In this document: piece after piece, positions 23,944 to 35,771 of the stretch | Numbering within the stretch: position 1 is the stretch's first letter | Layout of the letters: every line of letters begins with the position of its first letter | NCBI RefSeq assembly: GCF_902686445.1 | Contig: NC_062221.1 | Coordinates: forward strand, 36,038,575-36,102,574 | Direction: 5' to 3' | Length of the DNA: 64,000 nucleotides | DNA from: Sciurus carolinensis | Lineage: Eukaryota; Chordata; Mammalia; Rodentia; Sciuridae | Notes under the pieces: model-generated | What the model was told of the DNA's origin: nothing | The model's database searches: none | What the model saw: the letters and a program-made list of their open reading frames with translations, nothing else | Program-made: the position numbers and the translations under genes

Positions 23944-25071
23944 CCATGGGCTCAGTGCTTTCAAGTTCCTGGAGTACCGAAAGTCCTGGACAGATAGCTA
24001 AGCCATCACTACTTTAAATCAGCTTTAAAAAATTTCATACGTATTTATCATTGCATTACAACCTATGTCTTAGGCCAGACTCTGGGTGTCCTAATTAATT
24101 AGGTCTACCCTCTCACCTTAAAACCAAATGGAAAAAGTAATACCAGTGAGAGATTTCCTGGGTTATCTTCCTGAATGACAGATTTTATTTCAAGAGACAA
24201 GAAAGTATGAAGGTGTGTTTAGTGAAATGAAACTAATGCTGGGGTATGTGGAGTGGGCTGTCTCCCAGAGCAGAAGTGACCTGGGTTGCCCAGGTGAGCT
24301 TTTGCTTTTGATCTTGGAACCACCCTTCATGTACATTATGTATTTGGGATGGTTGCTCTGGTTTCTCACCATGGCTTGACTTGGTGTGCCTGCTTTAGTT
24401 TTTCCATGTTGGAAATTTGCTTATACCATATCCATTTTCTACAGATTGAAAGGGAGCTTTTTGATGGCAAGAAGGTGATCCTGAGGCACTGAAATGGCCA
24501 GAGGGATGCCATCCATGGGCAAAGTCTAAATTTCCACTCCCTACATTACTTGCTTGAGGCTACCTTGCTATCTCGTCTAACAAAAGAAATAGTGAAAAGC
24601 AGGAGACAAACTTTAAGCAGTACTGCCATAACAGAAAGGTCTGGGACCAGCATTTTCTGCCCTGATTTTGGGGTATTGATGTAAACTCCCAAGATTACAT
24701 AAACAAAGGGGACAAGAAACATGTACAGTCAAGGAATCTTGGTCACAGCACGGTCTGGTTGATCACTATCTCAAAATCACTCAGGCAGGACCTTGTAGGA
24801 GGAAATAAGACACTTGCTTTTGCCTGGGGTTAGTTTTAATTCATCACAAGATGTTTATCAGACTTGTTAGTCCTCGAATGCAAGGTGACTGACTCATAAT
24901 AGCAAAGGTGACAGACTGAAAAATGAAAGCACAGATGCCAAGTTGTTTACATTCGCAGACCCAATTGAAGAGTTTGTGACTTTAACAAAAACAATCTAAG
25001 TTCTTGTTATAGGATCACTATAATGATTATGTTTGAACTTATAGAACTTTTAGAATAACTTTTGAAGTGTT
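23944..25071. other. Unassigned sequence between two same-strand LTRs
   Basis: Flanked by minus-strand LTRs of one family, but no primer-binding site, polypurine tract or gag/pol-like frame is visible in the expected places. Treated as host or unknown repeat sequence. Confidence 0.4.
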
Positions 25072-25210
25072 TGTTACTGAAAGCTCAGTCCTTATCCCCA
25101 ATGCCAATCCAATAACGAGGACACAATTTTGAGAAGAAGGAAAAAAAAAAGAAAGATAAAGTTTTATTGCTTTGCTAGCAAAGGAGAAACACAGGGGACT
25201 CCTGGCCCAG
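25072..25210 (-). mobile_element. Truncated LTR end (R/U5 part), family copy C
   Basis: 139 bases match the terminal part of the family (TGTTACTGAAAGCTCAG, TTTTATTGCTTTGCTAGCAA, GGACTCCTGGCCCAG), including an intact AATAAA on the minus strand. The match stops exactly where copy D starts; the U3 of this copy is missing. Confidence 0.75.
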
Positions 25211-25712
25211 TGTTACGGAAATCTTGGTCATTGTGCCTGATGCCTATCTAGTAAGGAGGTTTTGAAAAGAAGGAAAAAGTTGGTTTATTGCTTTGCTAGC
25301 AAAGGAAAAGTACAGAGACTCCTGTCCCAGAGGCTGTGATTCTCCCCACCAAGAGGAACAAGGAACTTTTAAAGAGGTGATTCAAAGGCTACATTCTATA
25401 TGTTCTGTTCAGAGTTGTAAATTCACTTATTAATTTGAGAGATAGTCATTTCTAAGATCTTTTGGTGCCATCCCCAAAGTCTGAATTACTTTGTTCCTGT
25501 GATGTGTGTGTGTGTGCGTGTGTGTGTGTGTGTGTGTGAGTGTGTGAGCTCAAAGACAGGTAACTCCTCTATGATAGTATGAAAGGGAATCCTATTTCCC
25601 CTGAGATTAGGGAGTAGAAGAGATTAGGGAGAAGAAGGGATAGAGGAAAAGAAAGAAACTTGTCCATTTAAAAATAAGTCACAGTGGCAGCAAGGGCTAT
25701 ATTCAAAGCATA
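25211..25712 (-). mobile_element. LTR (class I-like), family copy D
   Basis: Begins TGTTACGGAAATC and runs the whole family length, with an intact AATAAA (TTTATT at about 25284 on the + strand) and a (GT)n tract inside. Its terminal 60 bases differ from copies A-C, suggesting a subfamily. The far end near 25712 is set by alignment only. Confidence 0.78.
25505..25550. repeat. (GT)n microsatellite inside LTR copy D
   Basis: About 20 GT units with a few interruptions (GC, GAG). Copies A and B have only TGTGGTGGTGTGTAC-like sequence here, so the repeat expanded after insertion. Confidence 0.9.
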
Positions 25713-26522
25713 AATTTCCCCACTGTCAATTTCTACATTACTTTTCTATGGAAAAGAAGGGGTGACAACATTTTCAAGCTGCTTTCTGCTGAAAGAGGGC
25801 AAAGTTGGGGAAAGCAGCCCAGAGTCCTCCTGGACAATTAAGAGCATCAGGGCAGACCAGAGGTCTACAGTGGTAGATGGTGGGTGACTGGACAGGGCAT
25901 ACATGGGGCAGGAATCATGTTAAGACAGCAATAGACAAAACATCAACGCATTACTGTTTTGTCAACAATTAGTACAAAAGCAACAAGTATTTCACCTAAT
26001 CTCTGAAAACCATGAAGAGAGTAATTCATAATCATATCAGTGAAAAACAGGAGTTTATCTATATATGAGTTTAGGAAGATTTATAGATATATGAGATCAG
26101 GCTCAAATTGACTCAGGACAAATCTGTGACTATAGAGTCCTTTGTGATCCTTATTAGGTACTTCCCCTTCCTTTATAGTTTCAACTTTACTTACTTTTGG
26201 TAGTGCTGATACAAGTATACATCTTAAGCTACATTTAAAAGAGAACTTTTCTTTTCCTTTTAAATATCCATGTAGGACTGTGCTTTGGATATACTCCCCT
26301 GCCAGGTGTTTAAGGCCAAGTTGATCAAAAGTGACCTTGTTGTTTCTATCTACTGTTAAGAGTCAGCAGAGATTCCTCAGAGATCACTCTTGAAAACATG
26401 TAAGAAGTCTCTTGGCTCCTTCGGCTTTCCTCTACCAGTGGTGCCATCTGACAAGATGGGTCAGGGTCTTGCTAACCATACATGGCTTCTCTTTGAAGCT
26501 TCAGGGACATTTCATTCTCCAG
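25713..26522. other. Unassigned sequence
   Basis: No gene. Possibly old ERV-derived sequence given the surroundings, but no motif supports a call. Confidence 0.3.
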
Positions 26523-26747
26523 TGTTACGGTTTGGATATGAGGAGTCCCCCAAAAGCTCACATGTGAGACAGTGCAGGATGGTTCAGAGGAGAAATGATT
26601 GGGTTGTAAGAGTCTTAACCCAATCAATAAATTAATTCCTAATGGGATTAATTGAAGTAATACTGTGTAACTGGAGGAGATATGAATCCGGGTGTGGCTG
26701 TGGGGTATATATTTTGTATCTGGAGAGTGGAGTCTCTCTCCCTCCGC

Positions 26748-26783
<36 letters not shown>

Positions 26784-26999
26784 ATTTCTTTCTCTCTCTG
26801 TGCTTCCCGATGATGTGAGTGGCTTCACTCTGCCACGTTCTTCCACCATGTTCTGCCTCACCTTGAGCCCCAAGGAATGGAGCTGGCCTTCTATGGACTA
26901 AGAACTCTGAAACCATGAGCCCTCAAATAAATCTTTCCTCCTCTATAATTGTGCTGGTCAAATCATTTAGTCATAGCAGTGAAAAAACTGACTAAAATA
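26523..26999 (+). mobile_element. MaLR-type solo LTR
   Basis: Starts TGTTACGGTTTGGATATGAG, has a TATATATTTTG promoter-like block near 26705 and AATAAA at 26936-26941, and ends GACTAAAATA. Flanks TCCAG (26518-26522) and TCCAA (27000-27004) form a 5-bp TSD with one mismatch. It contains an expanded C/CT tract. Only the LTR is present. Confidence 0.88.
26745..26800. repeat. C-run plus (CT)n microsatellite within the LTR
   Basis: About 13 C followed by about 13 CT units and a diverged CT-rich tail. Sister LTRs have only a short TCTCTCTCTGCTTCC there. Confidence 0.9.
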
Positions 27000-27004
27000 T
27001 CCAA

Positions 27005-27299
27005 TAACTTCTTCTTTGCAGAATGTGCACAGGGTGGCTTTCTGTTCTCAGGGTCCTCTCAATCTCCCTGATCCATAGACCAGGTGATTCACTGGAGTTG
27101 CATGGCTCAGAGAGGGGTCCCATCATTCTCTTGGTCCTGGCTGACTTTAGAGGACAAGGGACAAAATTTTGGTTGTATTTTCTTGACCCTTTTACTTCCT
27201 GACTTTGATCTCCAAATTTTTGGTTTTAAACACCCAGCAGGCCAGTTTCACCAGTCTTGTAATGGGTTTTATCTTCCATGTCTCTAATTTTACAGTTAC
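27005..27299. other. Unassigned sequence between two MaLR-type LTRs
   Basis: About 295 bases with no recognised repeat. The TSDs of the two flanking LTRs show that this is older target sequence, not a provirus interior. Confidence 0.5.
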
Positions 27300-27304
27300 A
27301 CATT

Positions 27305-27719
27305 GATTATGGTTTGGATGTGAGGTGTCCCCCAAAATCTCATGTGTGAGACAATGCAAAAAAGAAAAGATTGGGTTGTGAGAGCATTAACTTAATCAGC
27401 AAATTAATCCCTGATGGGATTAACTGAGTGGTAACTGGAAGCTGGGGTGTGGCCATAGGAAGTGGTTAATTGGGGGCATGGTTATGGGGTATATATTTAT
27501 ATTTGGCAAGTGGAATCTTTCTCTCTGCTTCCTGATCTCATGTGAGCAGCTTCCATCTGCCACACTCTTCTGCCATGATATTCTGCCTCATCTTGAACCC
27601 GGAGGAACGGAGCTGGCTGCCTATGGACTAAGACCTCTGAAACTCAAATAAAACTTTTTCTCCTAAAATTGTTCTGGTCAGATCTTTTAGTCAAAGCAGC
27701 AAAGAAGCTGACTAAATCA
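27305..27719 (+). mobile_element. MaLR-type solo LTR
   Basis: Matches the family throughout (GGTTTGGATGTGAGGTGTCC; a TATATATTTATATTTGGC promoter-like block; AAATAAAACTTT; ending GACTAAATCA). The 5-bp ACATT flanks it exactly at 27300-27304 and 27720-27724. Confidence 0.9.
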
Positions 27720-27724
27720 ACATT

Positions 27725-28742
27725 CCATTTAATTGGGTCAGTGTTAGTACTGAAAGTCAGCCTTATACCTGTCTTTCCTGTAGATAGGTGATGGCTTAGT
27801 ATCTCAATTTAACTCAGGTTGTTTTATTTGAAGTAGTACCTCTGCAAAGTACTAATAGGCAACAATTGTAAAGTTTACAAGGAAGACATAAAAATGAAAT
27901 TAACAGAGTAAAAGCATTCAGTTTATGTAATGGCTATTAACAAAGAAGCATGGTTTTTATAATCTTAAACTTTTATTTATTTATGTGTTATATCCCTTGT
28001 TTGTTTTAAGATCACAGTAATCTTTACAACAAAAATCTATATTTTGAATGCAACTTTAAATGAACTTAAGTCTAGCCTATTTTGGAGCCATTCTAACATG
28101 GATTAAGGTGAGAGGCGAGCTTTATCTCAGGTAAGGTGGGACTCTTGACAAACAACACAGTACCACATTACACTGAAACATGAATCAAACAAAGTTTTAG
28201 AGAGCTTTTAACTTTATTTTTGTGGAAAATGTGGCAAAATGGTTTCATGTTTTACAATGTTATCTTTACATAGATCAGACTCTTCCTTATTCACTTCCAA
28301 AAAATCCCAAAACATTTAAATTCCCATCCCAGTGCAAAGAGTAACACAAAATTTTATGTTACTTATTGACAACAGGTTACCTTATTCAGTTATAAAACAT
28401 TAAATGACATAAATACCAAACTTATTAGTTCTATATAAATCTGAAGAAGAATATTGATACAATTTTAGTTTGAACAACACCAACTTGGTTAAGTGCTCTC
28501 CTAAGCATTAATTTAACTAAATTTAATTTTTGAAGTAAAATTTAGAATCCATAGTGTATAGTAACAATAATCACTGGTCTCCATGGGTTAGCAGTACTAG
28601 AAAAAATAAAATGATAACCTTAAATCTCATACATTTAGGAAAAAGAGTTAATAGTCAAAGCAAACAGATATAAGACAGGTCTTCAAATGGCAGTGTGTCC
28701 CTTCATCAACTACAATGTATAAAAGAGAGCACTTATTTGTTA
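27725..28742. other. Unassigned AT-rich sequence
   Basis: No gene or recognised repeat. Confidence 0.4.
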
Positions 28743-28747
28743 CCTTG

Positions 28748-29186
28748 TCTTATGATTTAGATGTGAGGTGTCCCCCAAAAACTCATGTGTGAGATAATGC
28801 AAGAAGGTTCAGAGAAGAAATGATTGGGTTATGACAGCCTTAACCCAATCACAGGATTAATTACCTGATGCGAATAATTGAGTGATAACTGAAGGAAGGT
28901 GAAGTGTGGGTGGAGGGGGTGGGGCTTTGGAGGAATGACTTTGGGGTATATCTTTGTATCTGGTGAGTGAAGTTGTCTCTCTCTGCTTCCTGTTCATCAT
29001 GTGAGCTGCTTCCCTCTGCCACACTCTTCCATCATGATGTTCTGACTCACTTAGAGCCCTGAGGAATAGAGTTTGTGCCTATGGACTAAGACCTCTGAAA
29101 CTATAAGCCCTCAAACAAACTTCCTCCTCTACAATTGTTCTGGTCAGCTCTTTTAGTCACAGCATTGAAAAAAGCTGACTAAAACA
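28748..29186 (+). mobile_element. MaLR-type solo LTR
   Basis: Family match from GATTTAGATGTGAGGTGTCC to GCTGACTAAAACA, with a GGGGTATATCTTTGTATC promoter-like block. The 5-bp CCTTG flanks it exactly at 28743-28747 and 29187-29191. Confidence 0.92.
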
Positions 29187-29267
29187 CCTTGCCAATAAAC
29201 TTAGGTAAATTTCGATTTTATAAACCATTACATAACAGACAAGGGTTAGACAGATATAATTCTCAGA

Positions 29268-29415
29268 TGTGTGTGTGTGTGTGGTATATATAAACATATA
29301 TATACTACAATAATACTAAAATAAACATATTTATTTTATACTAAAATAAACATATATATACTACAAACACACACACACACATATACTTACATACATATAT
29401 ACACATATATATGTA
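29268..29415. repeat. Mirrored (GT)n ... (CA)n and AT microsatellite complex
   Basis: (GT)8 at 29268-29283, an AT-rich centre with two copies each of CATATATATACTACAA and ACTAAAATAAACATAT, then (CA)8 from 29366. The ends are complementary, so the region could fold back on itself. Confidence 0.85.
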
Positions 29416-30674
29416 GTAACAAATATTAAGGGTGTCAACTATATTGTTTAACCTAAAATAACAGTTGTTTACTTAACCAGTAATGAAGTATTCCATTAAA
29501 GGTTTTAAAACAGACACAAACCCTAGTATCTTTAAGACTTAGTTTCACTAAGTAATAAAACCTAACACCTATAAGAAAATTATCTTGACAGATAAACTGA
29601 TCAATGTTTCAGACTTGGCTTCATATCAGTACATTAAAATTTGAATAACTTTGCCCTAATTATAGTCAATTTAATCACAAACTTTTTGAGATTTAACTTC
29701 CAAAAACCTTCTTCCACTTATTTAGACATTTTACAACTTATTTATATTCTCAATTTTGTCCTCCTTTCATCTTAAACTTTAAGCAAGATAATTACTTGAC
29801 CATACAAAATATTTTCTCATTCAGAAACATTTCTTTTTACCTTCAAATTTTCTGTATTAAAATATGCTTCCCTACCTATAACTTTTTAAAAATATCTATT
29901 TTTAGTCCCTTTCTTAAATTTATATTCTGAAACAATTCTTATTAATGTTACCTGTGCATTAATTTACATGACAAATTTTATCCCAGGAGACGGATTGGGC
30001 AATCTAGCATATATAACAACTGTGCCTTAATCTTTTTCCTCCCAGATTGCATTCGAGGGTTTGGAGCACAGGATATTTTTTGAGTCTGATTGTCTCTCTT
30101 ATCATTATCTCTATGCTATCAACTTTACCTGAGTTCCCCCCCAGCAGTTGCAACCAGAGTTTCCTTTTCACCTTTTTCTTATACTAGGCATAGAGGCCCT
30201 TTCCATCCTTTTCAGTAAACTTTTTTGAAGATCCCTTTGTAGAGGCTGCCAACAAAACATGGATTGGCCTTAGTTTCTGTTTCTTTCTTTTCTGGGTGCA
30301 ATTTTTTAAGTCTACCCATGTTTTTTGTTTGATGGAATACTATTATAGTAAGAATTCCTTTGCCCCAGTAATGGATATCTTCTGGCCAAATGAGATGTCC
30401 CATCACATTGTAAAAGGGGATACTATTCCTGTTCCCAGGTCATAAACTAACAATGCTGGAACATACTGCCACATCCTTTGTGGCCAGCAGCCTCCACACC
30501 TCCCATGGACAAGGCCAAGTTCTCTTTGCCTATTTTTCTACAGCCCCCACTTTCCTGGGAATTTTTTTCCAACCCAGGGCTGGTGTCCATGATCTATAGC
30601 AAGATGATCATGGTTGCATGGGGCTAGGCTAAGAAATAGTGCTGGGAGTGCCAGCACTGGGTTGAAAGGATTTA
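29416..30674. other. Unassigned sequence
   Basis: No gene. 29980-30660 is less AT-rich than its surroundings and reads like old repeat-derived sequence, but I cannot place it. Confidence 0.35.
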
Positions 30675-30703
30675 AGTTTTTTGTTTTTTGTTTTTTGTTT
30701 TTT
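30675..30703. repeat. (GTTTTTT)n short tandem repeat
   Basis: Four units of a 7-bp motif. Confidence 0.9.
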
Positions 30704-30845
30704 AACCCTTTCTTCTGGTGTTCTATTCTTGCACACCAGAGGCAATACCTTTTGGCTCCTTCAACTTAATTTCTAACTATTCAGACTCCATATCATGCAA
30801 CTGCATAAATGCCTGTACATACAGATTCTATAAACTTTATCCCTG

Positions 30846-31470
30846 ACAGACCAACTTCAACTGTAGGATTGTATAATAATCCAGAAAACCAAAGGCCACA
30901 TCTTTCTCTACATCAACTTATACTTATAGATGACCCATGAGCCAAGATCACTTTTTTCAAGCGACTACCAGTGAGAATGCAGCATGGTCTATGTCTTAAA
31001 GGGTCAGTAAGAGATACAAAAACAGAGACAGAGACGGAGAAGATCACAGAAATCTTGACAGATGAGACTCTTCAAAACAAATCTGCACATACAAATTTCT
31101 TCTACTTACTTTACCTTTGTTATCCATCTGCAAGATTGTATAACAATTCAGAAAGCTATTCATAGGCCAGATTGTTACAGATAAGCATTATCTTTTTCTT
31201 AGACTGGCTTATACCTATAGGTGGCTCTTTCTTCAGTTTACTTTTCCTCTGACAGACCAACTACAATGCACGATTGTACAAAAAAGAAACAGACAACCAG
31301 GAAGGAACCCCAAAACCATGGCCAACAGACAGACCAACCAAGATCTTTCCCAAGGGACTACCTATAGGATAAACATAGTATTGCCAATATCTTAAAAGAA
31401 GTAACAGATATCAACAAAACAAAAACAGACAACCAGAGGGAATACCCAAACCCAAGCCAACAAACAGATG
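30846..31470. repeat. Diverged tandem repeats, about three units
   Basis: Units starting near 30846, 31113 and 31253 share ordered blocks: an opening like GACCAACT-CAA, GATTGTATAA or GATTGTACAA, then CAGAAA, then ACTTATAGATG or ACCTATAGG. Units 1 and 3 also share AAG-GACTACC and ATCTTAAA or GTCTTAAA. Similarity between units is low, so they are old. Family unknown. Confidence 0.5.
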
Positions 31471-32444
31471 AGTTCTATACTTGTTGTCCATTGAAATATC
31501 TCCATTTACTCCCCAAAGTGTACTGGTTTGGGAAACAATTAAATGATTTGCCTACCTGCATTTTCCATGATATATATAACTGTATATGTGGGAAAGAATA
31601 GAGAAATGCCTGTGTTTCTATTTTCAAAATTTTCATGCTCTGTAACTATATGGTCCTGAACTAAATGATTTTGCTTTATGAATATAACAATTTTCTACAT
31701 TAAATATTTCAGTTGCAAACAATCTAGTGCCAAAAGTTTACGCGATTATTTGGAGTCAAATTTCCAACATTCTACATGAGATATTTTGTTATATCTGACC
31801 CATCACCAGTGTAGTTTCTATTATCATCATTGATGAGCTACAAAATAGTGATTTGCAACTTAAAGAATATCATATAAACAAAAGTTAGATGACAATGACG
31901 GATGATCATTACAGGTGTTTTCTAGGTATGTCCAGCTTTCCTTCTCTATATCATATAATACAATTTTCCTTTGCTACCCCATTTGAAACCAAAGAAATGG
32001 AAAAAGCAGGAAATTTATGACTGTTCATAATTTTTTATCATTCTTCCAATGAAACTTTGAATTAAGCTTAATCTTTTGTGTAACCTGGAGCCTAAGTGTC
32101 TAGTATACATAGCATTTCTACCGTCATGTATGTAGCTTGAATGAGAAACCAATTTTTATTATACATTATTTTAACATGCTTTGTTATCAAAACATAACCT
32201 AGCCTAACATTTGAGATCAACTGCTAAAATAATATTCTTAAGTAGTACCCATCTGTACTATTTGCTGTCAGACCTTTCCCCAAGTACCAACTCCTCTCAG
32301 CATTTCAGTTCTCAAATGCTGAAGTCATTGTATGTTTTGACTACATGTCTACAATCCCTTAATAATTAAAATATTTTGTGGTTTTCTGGAGATGGAAGAG
32401 ATTTGGGGGATTATGTACCTCAACTTCTCCATTTTGATGGATTT
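31471..32444. other. Unassigned AT-rich sequence
   Basis: No gene or recognised repeat. Confidence 0.4.
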
Positions 32445-32620
32445 TATGGCATAGCGTAATCTCAAAAGGCTCTGGAATTATTCCTTATATGAATTCAACC
32501 ATTGTACTTAACCTTTCTGAATTGACTTTCTTTAACTGTAAAAATGTGGATAATTGCATTTTCCTAGCAGGTTTATTTAAAAGATAATGTAAATTTAAAT
32601 GAACCCACCAGCATATTATG
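32445..32620 (+). mobile_element. MIR-like fragment
   Basis: The order CTCTGGAATTATTCC, TTAACCTTTCTGAATTGAC, TTTAACTGTAAAAATGTGGA resembles a diverged MIR. Confidence 0.5.
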
Positions 32621-32714
32621 GTCACAAGATATCCACATATTCATAATCTTCATTACTAATAGTTACATCAAGTTAGAAAAGTATAGTGGTAGAGATATAC
32701 TGATAAATAACATG

Positions 32715-32905
32715 CAGAGCTTTATAGTTCTATATTTACATCATCACATATTTCATGTAAGCTTGACAACCAACTTGCTATTCCAACAAAACAGGAATTA
32801 TTATATATATTTAACAGTAGTCAATTGAGACCCAGAGGTTCTGATTGTCCAAAATCACTGTCAGCATACAGTAAAACTAGAGCCCAGTGTATGGCCTGTC
32901 TTGAA
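32715..32905 (+). mobile_element. MIR-like fragment (3' half)
   Basis: The series ACAGGAATTATTAT, AATTGAGACCCAGAGGTTC, CAAAATCACTGTCAGC, AAACTAGAGCCCAG follows the MIR core. Confidence 0.6.
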
Positions 32906-33239
32906 CTATACTCTTTCATTTCTACTACTTGGAAGCATAAACAGTGCTGTGAAATTTCTAGAGGTTTTCTACTATGCATAGCTTTTGTAGAAATAGGTAT
33001 TTTTTATTTTCTCAATACTCAATCTAAAATAATATAAGTTAAGATAGTATGAAATACCTATTAGTGTGTTTTAGAGTATATTAATTAAAGAAAATACGTT
33101 CAAAATAAACTGTTGTTAAAGAATTGGACCTTTCCTCCCATTTCCTGAGAAAGTAGCCTCTAAATTTTTAGAATTTATTTAGTGAAAAGGAAAGCCTTTA
33201 TTAGTACAGTGGGCTCTGATAAGTTTATGCTAAGAAGGT

Positions 33240-33890
33240 AATTTATGGGTGTTTTAGTTGGTCCTAATAAACTACCATTAATAGGGACAGTCTATGCCTG
33301 AGAAAACTACCATATGATTAGCGGTTTAGGGAATTTGAACCATGTGACACCAGTCCAAAATGCTCAGTGGGGAATAGGAACTGGATATTGAATACCAAGT
33401 ATTTGGTAGCAAATAATTGAATCAGTACACCTATGTTATGAAACCCCAATAAAGACTCTGGACATAAATAGCTCAGGTGAGCTTCCCTAGTTAGAAATAA
33501 TTTATCTATTGTCACACATGGATGTTCCAGGATAGTGGCAATCCTCGACTCCATGGGAAGAGGTTAGTAGTAGCGCCTCATTTGGACCCTCGTATATCCA
33601 GCCCTGGGTTTATTTTTGTTTGGTTGACCTTATTTTTATCCTTTAGCTATAACAAAACTATACTTATAAGTATGGCACTTGCCTGAGTTCTGGGATTTGT
33701 TCTAGTGAATTGTTGAACCTGATGGGTAGTGGATATCTTGAAATATTAGTCAACTTTCAAGAAGGGTAGGTGGCCTGGGAACAATTGAACTTGAAGTGGA
33801 AGTAAGCATATTATTTTGGAGGGCTGTCCCCTTAACCTGTGATGTTTGACCCAAATTCAGGTAGTCCATATCAGGACTTATTACATAAAA
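33240..33890 (+). mobile_element. Ancient ERVL-like LTR
   Basis: CCCAATAAAGACTCTGGACA, GGTGAGCTTCCCTAGTTAG, ATTGTCACACATGGATGTTC, CTGAGTTCTGGGATTTGTTC, GTGAATTGTTGAACCTGATG and CCCCTTAACCTGTGATGTTT occur in the order of a mammal-wide LTR I recall from ERVL-class repeats. AATAAA lies near 33450. Boundaries approximate; exact family name not assigned. Confidence 0.65.
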
Positions 33891-34851
33891 CATACTTCAG
33901 ATTCAAGAATATAAATACTATATATAATGAGGAACCTGCCTTTTTCTAATATTTTGACTCATAGATAAAGATTATCATCTGTAGTTACCTCATATCTTCA
34001 CAATGTTTGCCATATTTTACATTTAATAATCAAGGATATTTCCAAATTTTAGAATTTTGTCCCAATTTAAAAATGTTTTGCTACTAATTCATCATTTTGA
34101 AAGTTCTTTAACTATTTTATTTATTTTATGAGACCATAGTATTTAAAATGTAAGATATTCTTATCTGATGCAAATATAGCAGAAAGTTATTATTTTCCTT
34201 CCTATGCCACAAACATGGGTATTTATTCTATAATCTATGTGTGAAATATTTTCTTCAATTTAGTTTTATTTCTATAGTAGTTTGGCTTCCCTCCCTGGCA
34301 ATATTGAATAAAAAAGGTATGCAATAATTGAACAGTAGAATATAAGAGCATCACAGAATTTTGCAAATACTATAAATCAAGGTTTTTCCCCCTTGGAGAG
34401 CTGGTACTGGGCAGCTTACGATTGCCAATAGTTTATTTCAATTTCCTGGACAAAACTAATACAATTTCTACCAGAAACGCATCCTCTTAGTAATTTGTTC
34501 TGCAGAATTGGAATCTTACTGGATGCAATGTTACGCTGCCTGCATTGTTGCTGATTGGCAGTCTCAACATGCATTCTGCCCAGTCCTTACCAGCCAACTT
34601 CATAATGAGAAAAAGTTTCCATCCACAAAGTTCTCAGTTGGTGAAATACTTTAATGTTGTTTAAATTCAAAATGTGGAAACTTAGTTTTTGATGCACTCA
34701 CATAACTCCTGCTTTGTACAAATACCATAATAAGTTTGAATAGATACTGTCTTATGACTAGTAAACTATTTTATCCCGAGGGCACAATGATAGTAGAAGT
34801 CCATTTTCCTCTTGATAATAAAATATGTTTAATCTATAAGGATTTAATTTT
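33891..34851. other. Unassigned sequence
   Basis: No gene. 34380-34640 is more GC-balanced and less repeat-like than the rest. Confidence 0.35.
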
Positions 34852-35070
34852 TGCTATCATTTAATGAACATCAACTTTATGACAACGTGCTAAGTACTAT
34901 TTACATATTCATTTTCCTATTTCTTTTTCTACCTAGGAGATACGATTTGCACATGTCTTGCATTGGAATATAATTATTGCTATGGCAGGGGCATTGTCTA
35001 CTTCAAATCAAATCTAAAAAGCTTAGAGGAATGCAAAGAACATAGTAGATACTCAATAAATATTAGCTGC
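34852..35070 (+). mobile_element. MIR/L2-type fossils
   Basis: TTTAATGAACATCAACTTTA with GTGCTAAGTACTATTTACA looks like the 5' MIR pattern; AGAACATAGTAGATACTCAA followed by TAAATATTAGCTG at 35038-35070 is the typical L2 3' end. Confidence 0.55.
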
Positions 35071-35694
35071 ATAAATAAGTTTTTTGTTTTTTTACCATTG
35101 GATAAACTGAAATTGAAATTTAACTTTTCTCCATCTCAACATTTATAATCCTAAGATTTTAATTAGATTTTTTTGGCAATAAAACATATCAATTTTACAA
35201 CAATATTATATTTACCAACTTAGGACTCTGTCTGGCATCCTTTTATAATTCTGGTGTTGATGTAAAGCATGGTAAGATTTACAAGCAACCAGGAACAGGG
35301 AAGGTATGTGCTATTAAGTAAGATAAGTATTCCACAGAAAACTTGTCTATTTTGGTTGTTGCTATATCTACAACCCCTCAGACTGAAACTGAAACATAGA
35401 TGGCAATTCGCTAAATGAGTAAGTGACTTTTGTTTTTTTTGTGAATCTTGAGAATAATTAAATTTCAGATACTTTAGACTGAAAGCTTCAAGTGAATGTT
35501 TTATATCACAGCATGCTTTGTAATACTTCTCAATATTTTTTCCTTCATTGTATTGAATCCAACAATGTTTCTGAAGATGAATAGAGCAGATATCATTATT
35601 ATGTTTAAATAAATGTGAATGCTAAATTTTCTAAATTCAAGCACTGAAAACTGTCTCAGGGCCATTGCTGTTAATGCTCAGTTAAGCAGATTTA
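35071..35694. other. Unassigned AT-rich sequence
   Basis: No gene or recognised repeat. Confidence 0.4.
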
Positions 35695-35771
35695 AATATA
35701 TGTGTGTGTGTGTATATGAATACATTTATATATATATATATAATATATACATATATATATATATATATATA
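35695..35771. repeat. (TG)n/(TA)n microsatellite
   Basis: Six to seven TG units, then long interrupted TA runs. Confidence 0.9.

Noticed and set aside
23463..25712. A provirus with LTRs B and C/D at its ends
   Set aside because: The 1.1 kb between them has no primer-binding site after the 5' LTR, no polypurine tract before the 3' LTR and no gag/pol-like frame, and the LTRs are of different subfamilies.
26472..26901. Overlapping long frames on both strands (133 codons minus, 69 plus)
   Set aside because: They run through a MaLR-type LTR and its CT microsatellite; the length comes from the stop-free repeat.
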